Assembly (NCBI GenBank): GCA_036346225.1
Contig: JARFIW010001486.1
Coordinates: 310,001 to 374,000 of the forward strand
DNA: 64,000 nt
Direction of reading: 5' to 3'
From: Platerodrilus igneus
Taxonomy: Eukaryota > Arthropoda > Insecta > Coleoptera > Lycidae
Shown: positions 11,640-23,082 of the stretch, in pieces
Layout: the number at the start of each line of letters is the position of its first letter
Numbering within the stretch: position 1 is the first letter of the stretch
Program-made: the position numbers and the translations under genes
The notes under the pieces: model-generated
What the model was told of the DNA's origin: nothing
What the model saw: the letters and a program-made list of their open reading frames with translations, nothing else
Databases searched by the model: none

Positions 11640-14084
11640 AGCTGTCTCTCATCTTAAACAATGGGCAAAATTAATAAAGAAATTGGCATCTATTAAAATC
11701 GACAAGTTTTCTACTTTCATGTCGTACTAACAACCTTCGACCAAAACATATCACAACATCATTACGTTGTGTTGAAAATCTACTAGTATGTAACTCAAAA
11801 AAAGCAAAACGAGCAGTTTTAAAGTTGTATGAAAACTTTAGCAAGAAAATATTAAACTTAGAAATCAGTATCACCGTACAAAATCTGAAAAGTTTAGAAA
11901 ATCAGTTAAATACTACCATAAGATATGCAAAAAACTCACTACCGAACAATATTACCCTAGAGTTTCAACAAAGAATGTCCATGCAGTACAATAAGAATTT
12001 TTCCAACATAAAAAATACAAATTTAAAGAAAATAAAGAAACTTAAAGATGAAGAACTAATTAACATCAGTACCCAAGATACTTGGTTTGTCAATCTTACT
12101 ACCATTGACGTACCATGTGAGATTAAACAATTCATGGCACTAGGACCTAAGTTCAGCGTAAGTCCCACTACCAGTGATATAAACCTACCAAAATTACTGG
12201 CAGATGTAGAATCAATAATATCTAATGTTATTACAGATCAAAAAAAATGTCTTACTTGCACGTGCCACCAATATTATAACTAACTTCACTCACAATTCAC
12301 CAAAATCATATACTAAATTTAGAAAGTTATTAATCAAATCATCAATTTTCATGAATAATCATAAAGAATTAATTTTAACGAAATCAGATAAAGGAAACGT
12401 TTCTGTATTGTTACATAAAACTCAATATAATGAAATGGCCAACGAAATTGTCAAAGACCGTAAATATTATATTCCTATTAATAATGACCCAACTAGTACT
12501 ATCCAACAAAAGTCTAATAAAATTATAACAGAACTCAAGAAAAATAAGAACCTAAATCCTAACGAAGCTTCACAATTAATGATCTACAATTCCATCTCAC
12601 CTAAATTTTACGGACTACCGAAAATTCATAAGCCTGTACTTTCCCCTTCGGCCCATAATTTCATCCATATCTGCACCCAATTCTAAAATATCTGAAATAG
12701 TCACTAATATCCTTACAGCATCATACAATACCTCTAATCCGTATTATGTCCAAGACTCTTTTCAGTTTGCAACTTTCATCAATAACTTTGAGATACCCCA
12801 AGGTTTTGTTATCATTAGTTTAGATGTTATTTCGTTATTCAGCAATATTTCAGTAGACTTGGCCAAAGGCAGCATTGAATTACATTGGGAGAATATTCAA
12901 AATAATTGTAAAATTACAAAAACAAATTTTCTTAAGCTAATAGATTTTTTATTTGATACAACGTATTTTTCATTCAATAACCAATTTTATAAACAAATAT
13001 TAGGTACTCCCATGGGAGCCAGCGTGTCTCCCATAATCGCACAATATGTTATGGATGATCTACTAAACGACCGCATCACCAAATTTCATTTCCAATTTCC
13101 ATTTATCAAAAAGTACGTCGATGATTTGATTTGTTGTGTACCTTCTGATAGCGAAGAATACATACTTCAAGTATTTAATAGTTACAATCCTGCCATACAA
13201 TTTACCATAGAAAAAGAATCCAATTACTCAGTACCTTTTTAGATATGAAAGTGTTACGTTCTGATAATGTATTAATCACAGACTGGTATCGCAAACCTAT
13301 ATCTTCTGGTAGGTATTTGAATTATTACTCATTTCATCCGTTAAACATGAAAATAAACACAGTTCTAGGCCTAAAACGAAAAAATGTATCTGTTACACAC
13401 CCTACCCTACGATACAAAAATCTTTTAATACTCAGAAACCTACTACTTACTAATTCATATCCGAAACCTCTAATCAACAAACTAATTTTCAACACCACAA
13501 CAAGAAAAAATACCACATTAATCAACACTTACTCCAACAATACTACAGACACTAATACCAGCTCCACGTCTCCTACAATGTTTATTCCACTTCCGTACAT
13601 TGATAAACTTACAGATAAATTAAAACATCTTTTTAAGGATCTTCAAAACATCAAAATTATCAAAAAACCAATTATAACTTTAGATAGGGTATTATATAGT
13701 AGTCTTAAAGACCACACACCTACACCCCGACAGTCAGGAATAGTCTACAGTATACCCTGTCGTAACTGTAATGGTAGGTATGTTGGACAGACATCAAATT
13801 GGTTATCTACAAGACTAACCTCACACAAAAGTGATTGCAATCTGAACAAAAAAACATGCGCGCTAGCTTCCCATGTAATTGATACAGGTCACACTATGAA
13901 TTATGATGACACCAGAATTATATTCACAGAAACTAGCTATAAAAAACGCTTATTTCTTGAAATGATCGCGATTGCTCTCGAAGAAAATCCTATAAATAAA
14001 AAAACAGACACACAAAATTTAAACAATATTTATTCATATCTTATAACAATAATAAAGAATAAAAATAATTCCAAATTTATATAA
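11640..14084 (+). pseudogene. Penelope reverse transcriptase / GIY-YIG endonuclease, frameshifted
   Basis: Retrotransposition protein of a Penelope-like element. In order: an N-terminal region (11640-12283) with LKQWAKLIKKL and ENLLVCNSKKAKRA; the RT start with ILTKSDKGNVSVLL and PKFYGLPKIHK (12370-12635); motif A ISLDVISLFSNI (about 12812-12847); motif B GTPMGASVSPIIAQ (about 13002); motif C KKYVDDL (about 13110); then GIY-YIG in the form GIVYSIPC with GRYVGQTSNWLSTRL (about 13738-13820). All three catalytic Asp of the RT are kept. At least four frame changes (near 11710, 12240, 12690 and 13243) break it into overlapping pieces, the last a 279-codon frame at 13245-14084. The protein is inactive as it stands, although the catalytic residues remain. 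Confidence 0.88.
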
Positions 14085-14554
14085 AACTATCACACTATAC
14101 AAATTTATAACATCTTTGGTACAATACGATTAGCTTTATTTTTTAAAAACTAGTATAACACTTTTTAGTTTCTATTTTTATTTTTATCAAGACCTATAAT
14201 AACTATGTTACTTTATTTAATTAATATCTTTACTACATTAACTTTAACTTTAATTTTGCATATACTTATAAGAAACTTTTAAATGTACGCGTATGAACAA
14301 AAACCTGTCCATGTCATATAGATGTCATTTAATGTTTATATAATTGTAAACTTTATAATCGTAAGTAACCTATAGAATTTTATCATATAAATGTTAAATT
14401 ATAAACTTTTAGTATCCTGATGAAGAAAATAAACATTTTCGAAAGCTTGAAATGGTTATAAGAAGTTTATATTAAATCCATGCCCAATCTGACTGTATCC
14501 CCAATAGTTATTTTGCTTATACATTATAAAAACAGTCAATATTACTAATTTTAT

Positions 14555-14570
14555 ATATATATATATATAT
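14555..14570. repeat. (TA)n tract
   Basis: A short alternating TA run between the Penelope 3' end and the palindromic LTR-end unit. Confidence 0.85.
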
Positions 14571-15104
14571 TCATGTTACAATGGCACCACGTTGGGCGCC
14601 ACTAAAAGAATGCAATGACAATAGCTTTGCATTGGCTGTCACCTAAAAGAGTGCTGTGACAACGGTTGCAGCAAATTGTAAAATTAAAATTGCTGTCTTA
14701 CCTTCCCTTCTAACATTCCTTTGCTTGGTTAGCTCAACAGAATTGATGGAGTTTACAAGATGAAATTTATCACAGCAATATCGTAAAACATCTATACAGT
14801 CTAAAATGCTGTAAACTGTTTTATATTCCTTTGTATGAAAGAAATTTGTTCTTGAATGTATAGATGCTTTTTAAGATAGCTGTGTTTGTTTCTATTTTGT
14901 AAATTCTATATTATAACTTCTGTTGAGCTAGTCAGGCCAAGAAAAGTTAGAAAGAGACGTAAATTCATAGTAATTTCACATTTACAAGCACTTTTTTAAC
15001 CTCCACTTCAAAGATAGGGTATCACAGCTAGCTTAGCGGCGCTCCAACGCGGTGTTTTACCATTGCAAATTTGGCGACGACTAACGTCAGGCGTTAACAC
15101 ATCA
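14571..15104. repeat. 534-bp palindrome of two LTR-B-like 3' ends, PBS units facing outward
   Basis: The left half (14571 to about 14800), read on the minus strand, and the right half (about 14815-15104), read on the plus strand, both resemble the last ~280 bp of LTR-B: GTTGAGCTA followed by an A/G-rich stretch, then TCACAGC ends and PBS-like units. On the left the outermost block is GGCACCACGTTGGGCGCCA (14583-14601), nearly the 3' end of tRNA-Lys. On the right are GGCGCTCCAACGCGG (15038) and TGGCGACGACTAACG (15072). Both outer edges meet (TA)n. A duplicated LTR end joined head to head is the simplest reading. Confidence 0.65.
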
Positions 15105-15125
15105 ATATATATATCTATATATACA

Positions 15126-15166
<41 letters not shown>
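15105..15166. repeat. (TA)n microsatellite, slightly interrupted
   Basis: Alternating TA with two small interruptions (TATCTATA, TACATATTAA) between the LTR palindrome and the family-A solo LTR. Confidence 0.9.
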
Positions 15167-15168
<2 letters not shown>

Positions 15169-17386
15169 CTGCGATACCAGCAAAAAGCCTCACCAGAGTA
15201 AAAAAAAATATTCGAGCCTCTTGAATTGGGCACCAAGATTTGCTGTGATTCTCGCCCTGTTGAATCTCTTCAGATAGTCGCCTTTTTACTCTTTCCGTCT
15301 CGGCTGCTCACCTAGTTAAAACTTTCATCCTCATTCATAAAAAAAACAAACACATTCCTACCACAAACATCAACGTTAACTCTATTTACATCAATATTCA
15401 TAATACATTAAAATTTCAAAATTAAATTGTAGCATAAACTTCAGTATCATAAAATTTCAAGTTTAAATTTGTCATCATTTTTAATTTGCATCCAGAATTA
15501 AAGTCCTGGTAGGATGCATACTAATTAAGTTACAATATGTGCAGACCTAAGTCTGAATAAAAGGAAGCATCTTCCACCCCTTTACGTTAATTAAACAGGT
15601 TAGTCTAATTGAGCTCGAACACAGCCCCAAACTTTCATCATAATCAAAACATAAACTGCTAAATACTCCTTTCTACTTAAACAAGAAAATTTTACCTTAA
15701 AATTCAAAATTTGTTGTTTATACAAATTCACAACTGTCCTTTTTTTTATCAAACTAATTATAAAGATATCCAACACACACCAAAACATCAAAGATCGGAC
15801 AAAATTGTATAATTTACCTGAAGGTTACTGCACTCGTGACTTCAATGTACATCGTCCTTGCTAATTTCACCATTCCAACTGGGTTATGTTTACGTCCTCA
15901 GATTCCTGGTCGCCTTTTAAAATTCATTTACAACACCATTTGTTTAAAAAGTTTCAGGGCTTCTCAGGAACGCATCTATGTATATCTAAATCTTGTTTGT
16001 AGATCCAATTACGTTTATTCTTTCCCGCTATACCCAAAACTGCCTACTTTTGTTTATTCATTTATCGTTACAAATTTCGATAATTGGTACAGTAATACTC
16101 GCAAATATAACTAGACTTTATTACCTTGTATCTTCTTTTCTAAGTGCACTAATGCATAATAACTTGTATCGTAGCACGTATTCTGCTTGAAGTATGGTAT
16201 CACATCAAAAAATTAAAGAGCAAACTGTTTTAAAGTATTCAATAATTACAAAATATAAGAGAGAACTGTTTAAAGTATTGAATCAAAATCGAAAATCTAA
16301 GAGAGCGAAACTGTTTAAAGTCCGAGTTTATATAACAGCCTTGCTTGCACGTCGGATTTGTTCCTCAACGGACAATTTTCAGAATTTTGCATTTTCTTTT
16401 CCCTTCTCGACAGTCCGGCACAGCGATTCTACTAAATTTTTGCACTCGTGCCAGTTAAATCTAAGAAATTTTCACACGGCTCGCAAACACGTTCGAGAAC
16501 AACTAATTAATTTTGTATAGAAACTGTTGTGTTTTCACCTCTCATATCTGCAACTTATTTCAACCAATCGTTTCCTCGTGACGTTGCTCAAATCACGCCT
16601 TTTATTATCTGTGTCTCTGCCTTGCGCATTTTATCTGTCTTCTTCTAACTTGGTCCTAGTGGTGCAAATCGATACTCTTTACTATCGGTTATTTCAGTCC
16701 ACGTGGATTTATATGTTAATATAAGCTACGGTTTATCCGACCGTTTGCAATATACGCAGAATCTGCATGTTTATCAGCTCGAATTTATTAGAATTTGACA
16801 TTTAAAAATACGCAGGTGTTCAATCGTAATACTTTAAATAACACTTCTACGATTTGAATATTATTGGGTTTTTAAAAGCTTTTATGCATATTATATCTTA
16901 CTAATGGTTCAATTAACTCCAATTAAAATAATAATGAATGGCATTGACTTCTACCCTTTAATTTTTAGTGAATCCTAATTAAATATTAATTATTATTTGT
17001 ACACTTTGTTTAATACCCGTTACTTAGAACTTGAATTAATTAATATAAATTTTGCACGTAATTTCTATTTGTTTCAATACTTGGAACAATTAAATAACAT
17101 ACAATTTGAGCATTTTAATTCTGCTTCTTTTTATAGAAAGCGTCTAGTGAATAATTTAAATCCCTTATTTTTAATGAAACGAATAAATTGTTATGCTCCA
17201 CGGTTTTAATAACGCGTATTATCTAATAAAATTCTATACAAACCCTACATTCTAATTGAATGATTTAAATCTTTACACTAGGCATTTAATTACGCGTACT
17301 TTTTCCCAAATCTTCCTTATACACGGTGATTAAAATTATTTGATGTAATTAATTAATTTTCTACCCTGGTCTAAATTATATAAATA
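15167..17386 (-). mobile_element. Solo LTR of family A
   Basis: About 2.2 kb matching the provirus LTRs at 51916-54177 and 57233-59494 from end to end. Shared landmarks are CTCGGCTGCTCACCTAGTTAAA, shown here as CTCGGCTGCTCACC, then CATCCAGAATTAAAGTCC, CTGAAGGTTACTGCACTCG, CGTGACGTTGCTCAAATC and CTACCCTGGTCTAAAT. There is no internal coding region, and TA tracts bound both sides. At the left (U5) end are PBS-like units, including GAGCCTCTTGAATTGGGCACC (15214-15234, CCA end retained). A TATATAAA on the minus strand at 16327-16334 is the probable promoter. It is more diverged than the provirus, so older. Confidence 0.85.
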
Positions 17387-17401
17387 TATTTATATATATA
17401 T

Positions 17402-19929
17402 TGTAGTGGTTTTAAAGGGTTAAATTTAGATATGAACAATGCAATTTCAAACACCCTGTATAGAGGAAACAACCATAATTTACGTGCGAAATTTATTTCA
17501 TTTAGTTGATTGAAAGTAACAAGTATTGCCATAATTTTACAAGTAGGGATTAAAATTTAATAAGTTCGTAAAGAAAATTAATTGTATAAGCCAATGCAAA
17601 TTATTAATTAATTTAATTGAAAGGGTTATAACGTCTAATGCGCGTAAGAGCATAAAAAATCGATAATTCCAAAGCGAAAAGCTTTACTAACAAATGAACA
17701 GACCTTGAATATAAAATATCTTGAAACGCAAATTCCTAGAAATGTTATTATAAAACGTTCGTTAATTAGGCACAGGTGCATGTTTTGAAAGGTCAACTTC
17801 TTCTTATTTGTGTAGATAAAAGACAAGATTCGAGGTATATTGTGCAAACGGTCGGATGGTTCGCATAAATGCTAACCAAACATTTCCTTAAAGAGCAGAA
17901 GGGATGGACAATCAATGATATGCTTCGGAATGAGACAGGATAATAGCATTTCATTTCAAAACGCACGTATTCACTTCAAGTGGGTTAGATAGCACGCGGA
18001 CAGTAATATCGATTTTCTACCACTAAAACAAGGTTAGAAGGAAACATATAGTATGCATAAGAAAAGAATTGAGTTAATACAGGTGGGGTTGCAAGACGTT
18101 ATTGAAATATATCATTGGTCTAAATAGTTAGTATTACAACAGACGAACACGGGAAAATTAAATGCGGGTGTTTCGGAAAATATTGTATCAACGAGCTAAA
18201 TTTCAAACATTTTGAAGATGGTTATACCAAAATTTGAGGAACGAATTAGTTGAAATAAGTGTTTCGCGTTAGGAGGGCTTGGAGAGGCTACACTTAGAAT
18301 CGTATAAATACGAAAGAAGAGTTATTAAGTTTTTCTTTTTGACTTCCTTAATTTGCATTGCTTACGACGTACAAAAATCTACTAACGAGCTTGTAAGTAT
18401 TACAATTTATAAATTAAATAGTACAGTGTTAAGTTGTTGGCCTCATAGTTTGAAACGCGGAGAGTGTCGATTTTTATATTTAACTGAGGTGCAACAGATA
18501 TTTAAACAAGCTTGTAACGTAAAGTAAGTTATGTCATAACAAAAAAAAAGTGTAATATACTTGGATTTGGATTTGGATGAATCTTGAATGAATAGCATGC
18601 AGCACAACTTAGATGGTGTTCATCTATAAATAGCTGGAGGCGGCAAGCAGAGCAGAACCACGAGACCGAGGGTGCAGGAACTTAACTTCATCGTCAACGG
18701 AGTAGGGATCTTCAAGAAATTCTAGGTAACGCTTTAGAATTTGCTGTTTTTTTTATAAACTATGGAAATTATTGTGATGTGTGAGAGTGAACTCTGATGG
18801 TATTTTACGTTACGAGCATGTTAATAAAATATGTTGCACCTCAATAAAATTTAGACTCGACATTATCCGCGTTTCCAAATTATGAGGCCAACACTGTACT
18901 ACTTAATTTAAAATTTTTATATACTTACAAGCTCGTGGTAAATTTCTGTACGTAGTCTGAAGCGATAAAAATACTAAGAGCGAAGTTAAAAGAGAGCGAT
19001 GCTAATTCTTTTAGAGTATTTATATAATTCGAAATGCCACCTATCGGCCACTCTTCACGTGAAATCTTTCATTTAAAATAATATTTCCTCAAATTTTGGT
19101 TCATCCGTTTTCAAAATCTTTGAAATCTAGCTCGTCGTTATTATATTTTCCGAAAAACCCGCATTCAAATTTTTCCGTGTTTGTCTGATGTACAACTAAC
19201 TATATAGACCAATGAGATATTTAGTGATGTCTTGAAACCCCGCCTGTATTAACGCTAGTCCTCTCTTATGCATATTATATGTTTCCTTCTAACCTTGTTT
19301 GAGTGGTAGAAAATTGATATTACTGTCCGCGTTTCAAACTAACCCATGTAGACTGAATACGTGCGTTTCAAAAAGAACTGCTGTTATGCCTGTCTCATTC
19401 CAAAGCATATCATTAATTGTCCATCCCTTCTGCGCTTTAAGAAAACTTTTAGTTAGGATTTATACAAACCGTCCGACCGTTTGCCCTATATACCTCGCAT
19501 GCTGTCTTTTATCTACACAAATAAGGGGAACATGACATTTCCAAAACCTGCAGGTGTTCAATTAACAAACGTTTTAAAACAACATTTCTAGAAGTTTACG
19601 TTTCAAGGTATTTTATATTCAACGGCTGTTCGTTTGTTAGTAAGGCGTTTCACCTTGGTATTATTGATTTTTCAAGCTCTTATGCGTATTAAACGTAATA
19701 ACCCTTTCAACTAAAATCAATTAAATTAATTAATAATTTGCATTGGCTTCTACAATTTATTTTCTTTAGGAACCTAGCTAAATTTTAATCACTACTTGTA
19801 AAATTTTGTTAATACTTGTTACTTTAAATTCACTAAATGAAATAAATTTCGCACGTAAATTCTGGTTGTTTCCTTTATACAGGGTGTTTGAAATTGCCTT
19901 GTTTATACTTAAATTTAGCCCTTTAAAAC

Positions 19930-19936
<7 letters not shown>
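17402..19936. repeat. 2.5-kb palindrome made of two inverted LTR-like arms (LTR-C)
   Basis: The left arm (17402 to about 18530) and right arm (about 18795-19936) are inverted repeats: TGTAGTGGTTTTAAAGGG against TATAGTGGTTTTAAAGGG at the ends, then GTTGGCCTCATA and GAGGTGCAACA near the centre. The arms also resemble the U3 side of LTR-A (TTACGTGC, ACGGTCGGATG and CAGGTG blocks in the same order), so this is two U3-containing LTR pieces joined with promoters inward. The ~265-bp unpaired centre contains TATAAATAG at 18627-18635. (TA)n abuts both outer ends. Open frames inside are not credible genes. Confidence 0.7.
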
Positions 19937-19973
<37 letters not shown>

Positions 19974-20225
19974 TGCGAAAATTTAGGTCATAAAAAAGAG
20001 TTTTTTTTATTACCAGCCGACCTAAAACCTGCTGATTTCAACACAATCGTATAAAAAGAAGGTCGTTACAATAAAAAAATATATATATTTCTACGTACTT
20101 AATAAAATTATAGTATCTTTCTTTATATCAAATAGGAGATGTAGGTGTTAAAAAATCGCTCACACAAGCTTCTAGAGATTTGGCTATCTGTAATTAACCC
20201 GGTTCCGGTACAAAACTTGTATATA
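19937..20225. other. (TA)n then unassigned AT-rich DNA
   Basis: TA repeats run to about 19965, then about 260 bp in which I recognise nothing. Confidence 0.6.
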
Positions 20226-21493
20226 CGAGGCTTATTTAATTGAAACCCATCTTTGGTCAGGTTAGCTTTGGAAACAATTGTAATCACTCAACTAACGTTT
20301 TGCAACGTTAGTGGTGTTTGTAAACTTCCCACTGGCCAGTTTCTCTCGTATATATTTGATAGCGATTTTAAGTATTGTGACTTTGAAATGACGTTTGTTG
20401 TTAACAATCCGACCAAATGTGGTCAGCGTGCGGTCATTCAATTTCTGTGTGCTGTAGGTTTTCGACCATTAGAAATTCATACACGAATGCAAGCAGTGTT
20501 TGAAAACGCATGTTTTGCGTATCCAACTGTCAAGGAATGTTGTCGGAAATTTAAGAAAGGACGAATGATAAGCCGCGACCATGTGCAATGTGTACTGCGT
20601 CAACAGACAGGAATATGACATGTGTGGAAGACCTGATTAGAGAAAATCGTCGAGTTTCAATCAGAATAATTTCAGAAAATGTTGGTGACAGTATCGGATC
20701 TGTTCATAGCATTGTACACAAATTAAACTCCAGCAAAGTTTGTGCGCAATGGGTTCTTCGCCTTTTGTCAGAGAACCAAAAAAGCTTGCGAATGGGCTTA
20801 TTTCTGCAACACCTCACGGAATACAGACAAAATGGTAACGATTTTCTCTCGTCAATAATTACTGGCGACGAATCTTGATGTTATTATTTTGAACCATCCA
20901 GTAAGCTGACATCGATGCAATGGAAACACGCAAATTCTCCGCCACCAAAGAAGTTTAAAGTTCAACCTTCTGCCGGTAAGGTCATGTTGACATTTTTTTT
21001 CGACAATGAAGGACCCTTGATAAAATTTACAGAACCTCGAGTGCATATCAACGCAAACCTGTATAATGAAACTTTGAACAAGCTCCATCAAGCAATAAGA
21101 CGAAACCGTCCAGGAAAGCTTTCACGTGGTGTCATTCTGCTTTACGACAAAGCTCGGCTTCATATTGCTAACGTAGCAAAATAAAATCTACAGCGAAATA
21201 AATGGAAGACATTAGAGCATCCACCCTATAGTCCCGATTTATCGCCTTGCAATTTTCACATCTTTCAAATCTTTGAAAAAAGTGTAAAAGGTAACCGTTT
21301 TCAGTCTGACGAAGAAGTAGAAAACGCCGTGAAAGAATTGTTCGAGTAGCAGCCACAAGATATCTTTAGGCAGGGTAGACAGGTTGACGAAACAATGGGA
21401 TATGTGCCTTAATCGTAGTGGTAATTGTTTGTAAATTTAGTTGTTAATAAATTTGTCCTGAACCAAAGATGGATTTCAATTAAACAAGCCTTG
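20226..21493 (+). mobile_element. mariner transposon (DD34D), full length, inactive
   Basis: A 1268-bp element flanked by TA on both sides, with imperfect terminal inverted repeats of about 36 bp: CGAGGCTTATTTAATTGAAA at the left, and CAAGGCTTGTTTAATTGAAA at the right when read on the minus strand. The size and TA target duplication are normal for mariner. It contains one transposase pseudogene on the + strand. Confidence 0.92.
20388..21434 (+). pseudogene. mariner transposase pseudogene
   Basis: DDE/D transposase for cut-and-paste movement, about 348 codons from ATG 20388 to TAA 21432-21434, the family's usual size. An N-terminal helix-turn-helix region (RAVIQFLCAVGFRPLEIH, then YPTVKECCRKFKKGR) is followed by the catalytic part: TGDES (first Asp, about 20865), LLYDKARLH (second Asp, about 21150), and SPDLSPCNFHIF, where the third Asp is Asn. 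Thirty-four residues separate the second and third positions, as in DD34D mariners. It is disabled by a frameshift near 20600, TGA 20876-20878 in a Trp position, TAA 21182-21184, and the Asp-to-Asn change. Confidence 0.9.
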
Positions 21494-21782
21494 TATTTAG
21501 CAAAATTATAATCTTCCTTGATAAAGTTTGTTTTACCTATTCGTAACGTCAATACCAGCAAAAATTTTATTAATAAATTTTATTATCTATATTATGTTTT
21601 TATTGTTAGGAATGCTACATTAAAATAAGGTACCTAATCGAAACATTGCATAGATAAAAACGGAAGTTCTTTAAAGGTTCGTGCGATTCCATGTATTCAA
21701 CATGTACTTAAGTTATACTATATTAAGTTCCGTTATAACTAGCAGTTGTGACGTAATGAGAAATAGTGTCTGTGACGTATTG

Positions 21783-21786
<4 letters not shown>

Positions 21787-21870
<84 letters not shown>
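21787..21870. repeat. (TA)n microsatellite
   Basis: 84 bp of uninterrupted TA. The 292 bp between the mariner and this tract (21494-21786) hold nothing recognisable. Confidence 0.95.
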
Positions 21871-21874
<4 letters not shown>

Positions 21875-21935
21875 GAATTTGTAACGACCTTGCTTCTTTA
21901 ATAGTATATAACTTTATGGGTTTTAGGTCAGCAAA

Positions 21936-21970
<35 letters not shown>

Positions 21971-22379
21971 CTTTTAAAGTACCTTTTTTAAAAAAATTTA
22001 TGGACGACATAACAGCTGTACCATTCGATAAAATTGACTTAATTTTAGAAAAATTTAATAGTTATAACAATAAAATTCAATTTACAATTGAAAACGAACA
22101 AAATTATTCAGTCCCTTTCTTAGATACCTTATTAATAAGAAATAAAAACAACAAAATTATACTAGACTGGTATCAAAAACCTACCACTACAAGTAGATAC
22201 CTAAATTACTACTCTTACCATCCATTAAATATGAAAATAAATTTTATTTTAGGACTAAAAAATAGAATAAAAAATATCAGCCATCCATCTTTATACCAAA
22301 AAAACTTAACTAAACTTTATTATATACTAAAAGACAATAGCTATCCTCCTCCTTTAATAAAAAGACTATTATATAATTA
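21871..22379 (+). pseudogene. Penelope-like RT fragment, copy 1 (internally deleted)
   Basis: After a 5' segment (AGTAGAATTTGTAACGACC and on) and a (TTA)n run at 21939-21970, a frame continues with FLKKFMDDI (RT motif C, Phe-Met-Asp-Asp), then NSYNNKIQFTIENEQNYSVPF, WYQKPTTTSRYLNYYSYHP and LGLKNRIKNISHPSL. The same blocks occur in the full element at 13110-13440 (NSYNPAIQFTIEKESNYSVPF, WYRKPISSGRYLNYYSFHP). Motifs A and B and the GIY-YIG domain are missing, so it is an internally deleted copy of another Penelope subfamily. The frame ends at TAA 22378-22380. Confidence 0.8.
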
Positions 22380-22536
22380 ATAATTTTTATAATTAAATAA
22401 ATTTAGAAAAGGGTAGGGTAATTAAATGAAAACTAAACTTCAAATTGTTTAGTCAAAAAAGAGTCTCCTGACTGATGCAGACGTCTAGAGTGTCTTTTTT
22501 GACGTGGTGTTCGTTAATAAAAATATTCAGGTTAAG

Positions 22537-22540
<4 letters not shown>

Positions 22541-22573
<33 letters not shown>
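22541..22573. repeat. (TA)n microsatellite
   Basis: TA run immediately before the second Penelope fragment, mirroring the arrangement at 21787-21870. Confidence 0.92.
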
Positions 22574-22577
<4 letters not shown>

Positions 22578-22638
22578 GAATTGGTAAGGATCTTGATTCT
22601 TTAATAGTATATAACTTTATGGGTTTTAGGTCAGCAGA

Positions 22639-22669
<31 letters not shown>

Positions 22670-23080
22670 TTATTATTATTATTTTTTAAAGTAAATTTTT
22701 TAAAAAAATTTATGGACGACATAGTTGTAGCATTCGATAAAATTGACTTAATTTTAGAAAAATTTAATAGTTATAACAATAAAATTCAATTTACAATTTA
22801 AAACGAATAAAATTATTTAGTCCCTTTCTTTGATACGTTATTAATAAGAAATAAAGACAATAAAATTATAATAGACTGGTATCAAAAACCTACCACTAAA
22901 AGTAGAAATATAAATTACTACTCCTACCATCCATTAAATATGAAAATAAATTTTATTTTAGGACTAAAAAATAGAATAAAAAACATCAGCCATCCATCCT
23001 TATACCAAAAAAAATTAACTAAACTTTATTATATACTAAAAGACAATGGCTATCCTCCTCCTTTAATAAAAAGATTAACA
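22574..23080 (+). pseudogene. Penelope-like RT fragment, copy 2
   Basis: A second copy of 21871-22379, with the same 5' segment, a longer interrupted (TTA)n, FLKKFMDDI, and the same downstream blocks, about 90-95% alike by eye. A TAA at 22799-22801 interrupts the frame. It ends abruptly at about 23080, where it joins half of a TIR transposon. The tandem arrangement of the two deleted copies is typical of Penelope insertions. Confidence 0.78.
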
Positions 23081-23082
23081 CC

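Larger units (their letters stand above)
10665..14554 (+). mobile_element. Penelope-like retroelement with GIY-YIG endonuclease and 5' inverted partial copy
   Basis: A 3.9-kb element with the classic Penelope layout. The first ~820 bp (10665-11483) are an inverted copy of its own 3' part (13698-14520). A 109-bp direct repeat follows (11484-11592, matching 14446-14554), equivalent to the pseudo-LTR. The body encodes a reverse transcriptase and a C-terminal GIY-YIG nuclease (11640-14084). It is bounded by (TA)n on both sides. Penelope elements prime from a nicked target with the GIY-YIG nuclease and often leave tandem or inverted partial copies. The copies agree closely, so the insertion is not very old, but the coding frame is broken. 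Confidence 0.9.

Noticed and set aside
15836..17209. Several plus-strand open frames of 65-108 codons
   Set aside because: All lie within a solo LTR that is homologous to the provirus LTRs; frames are not conserved between the copies.
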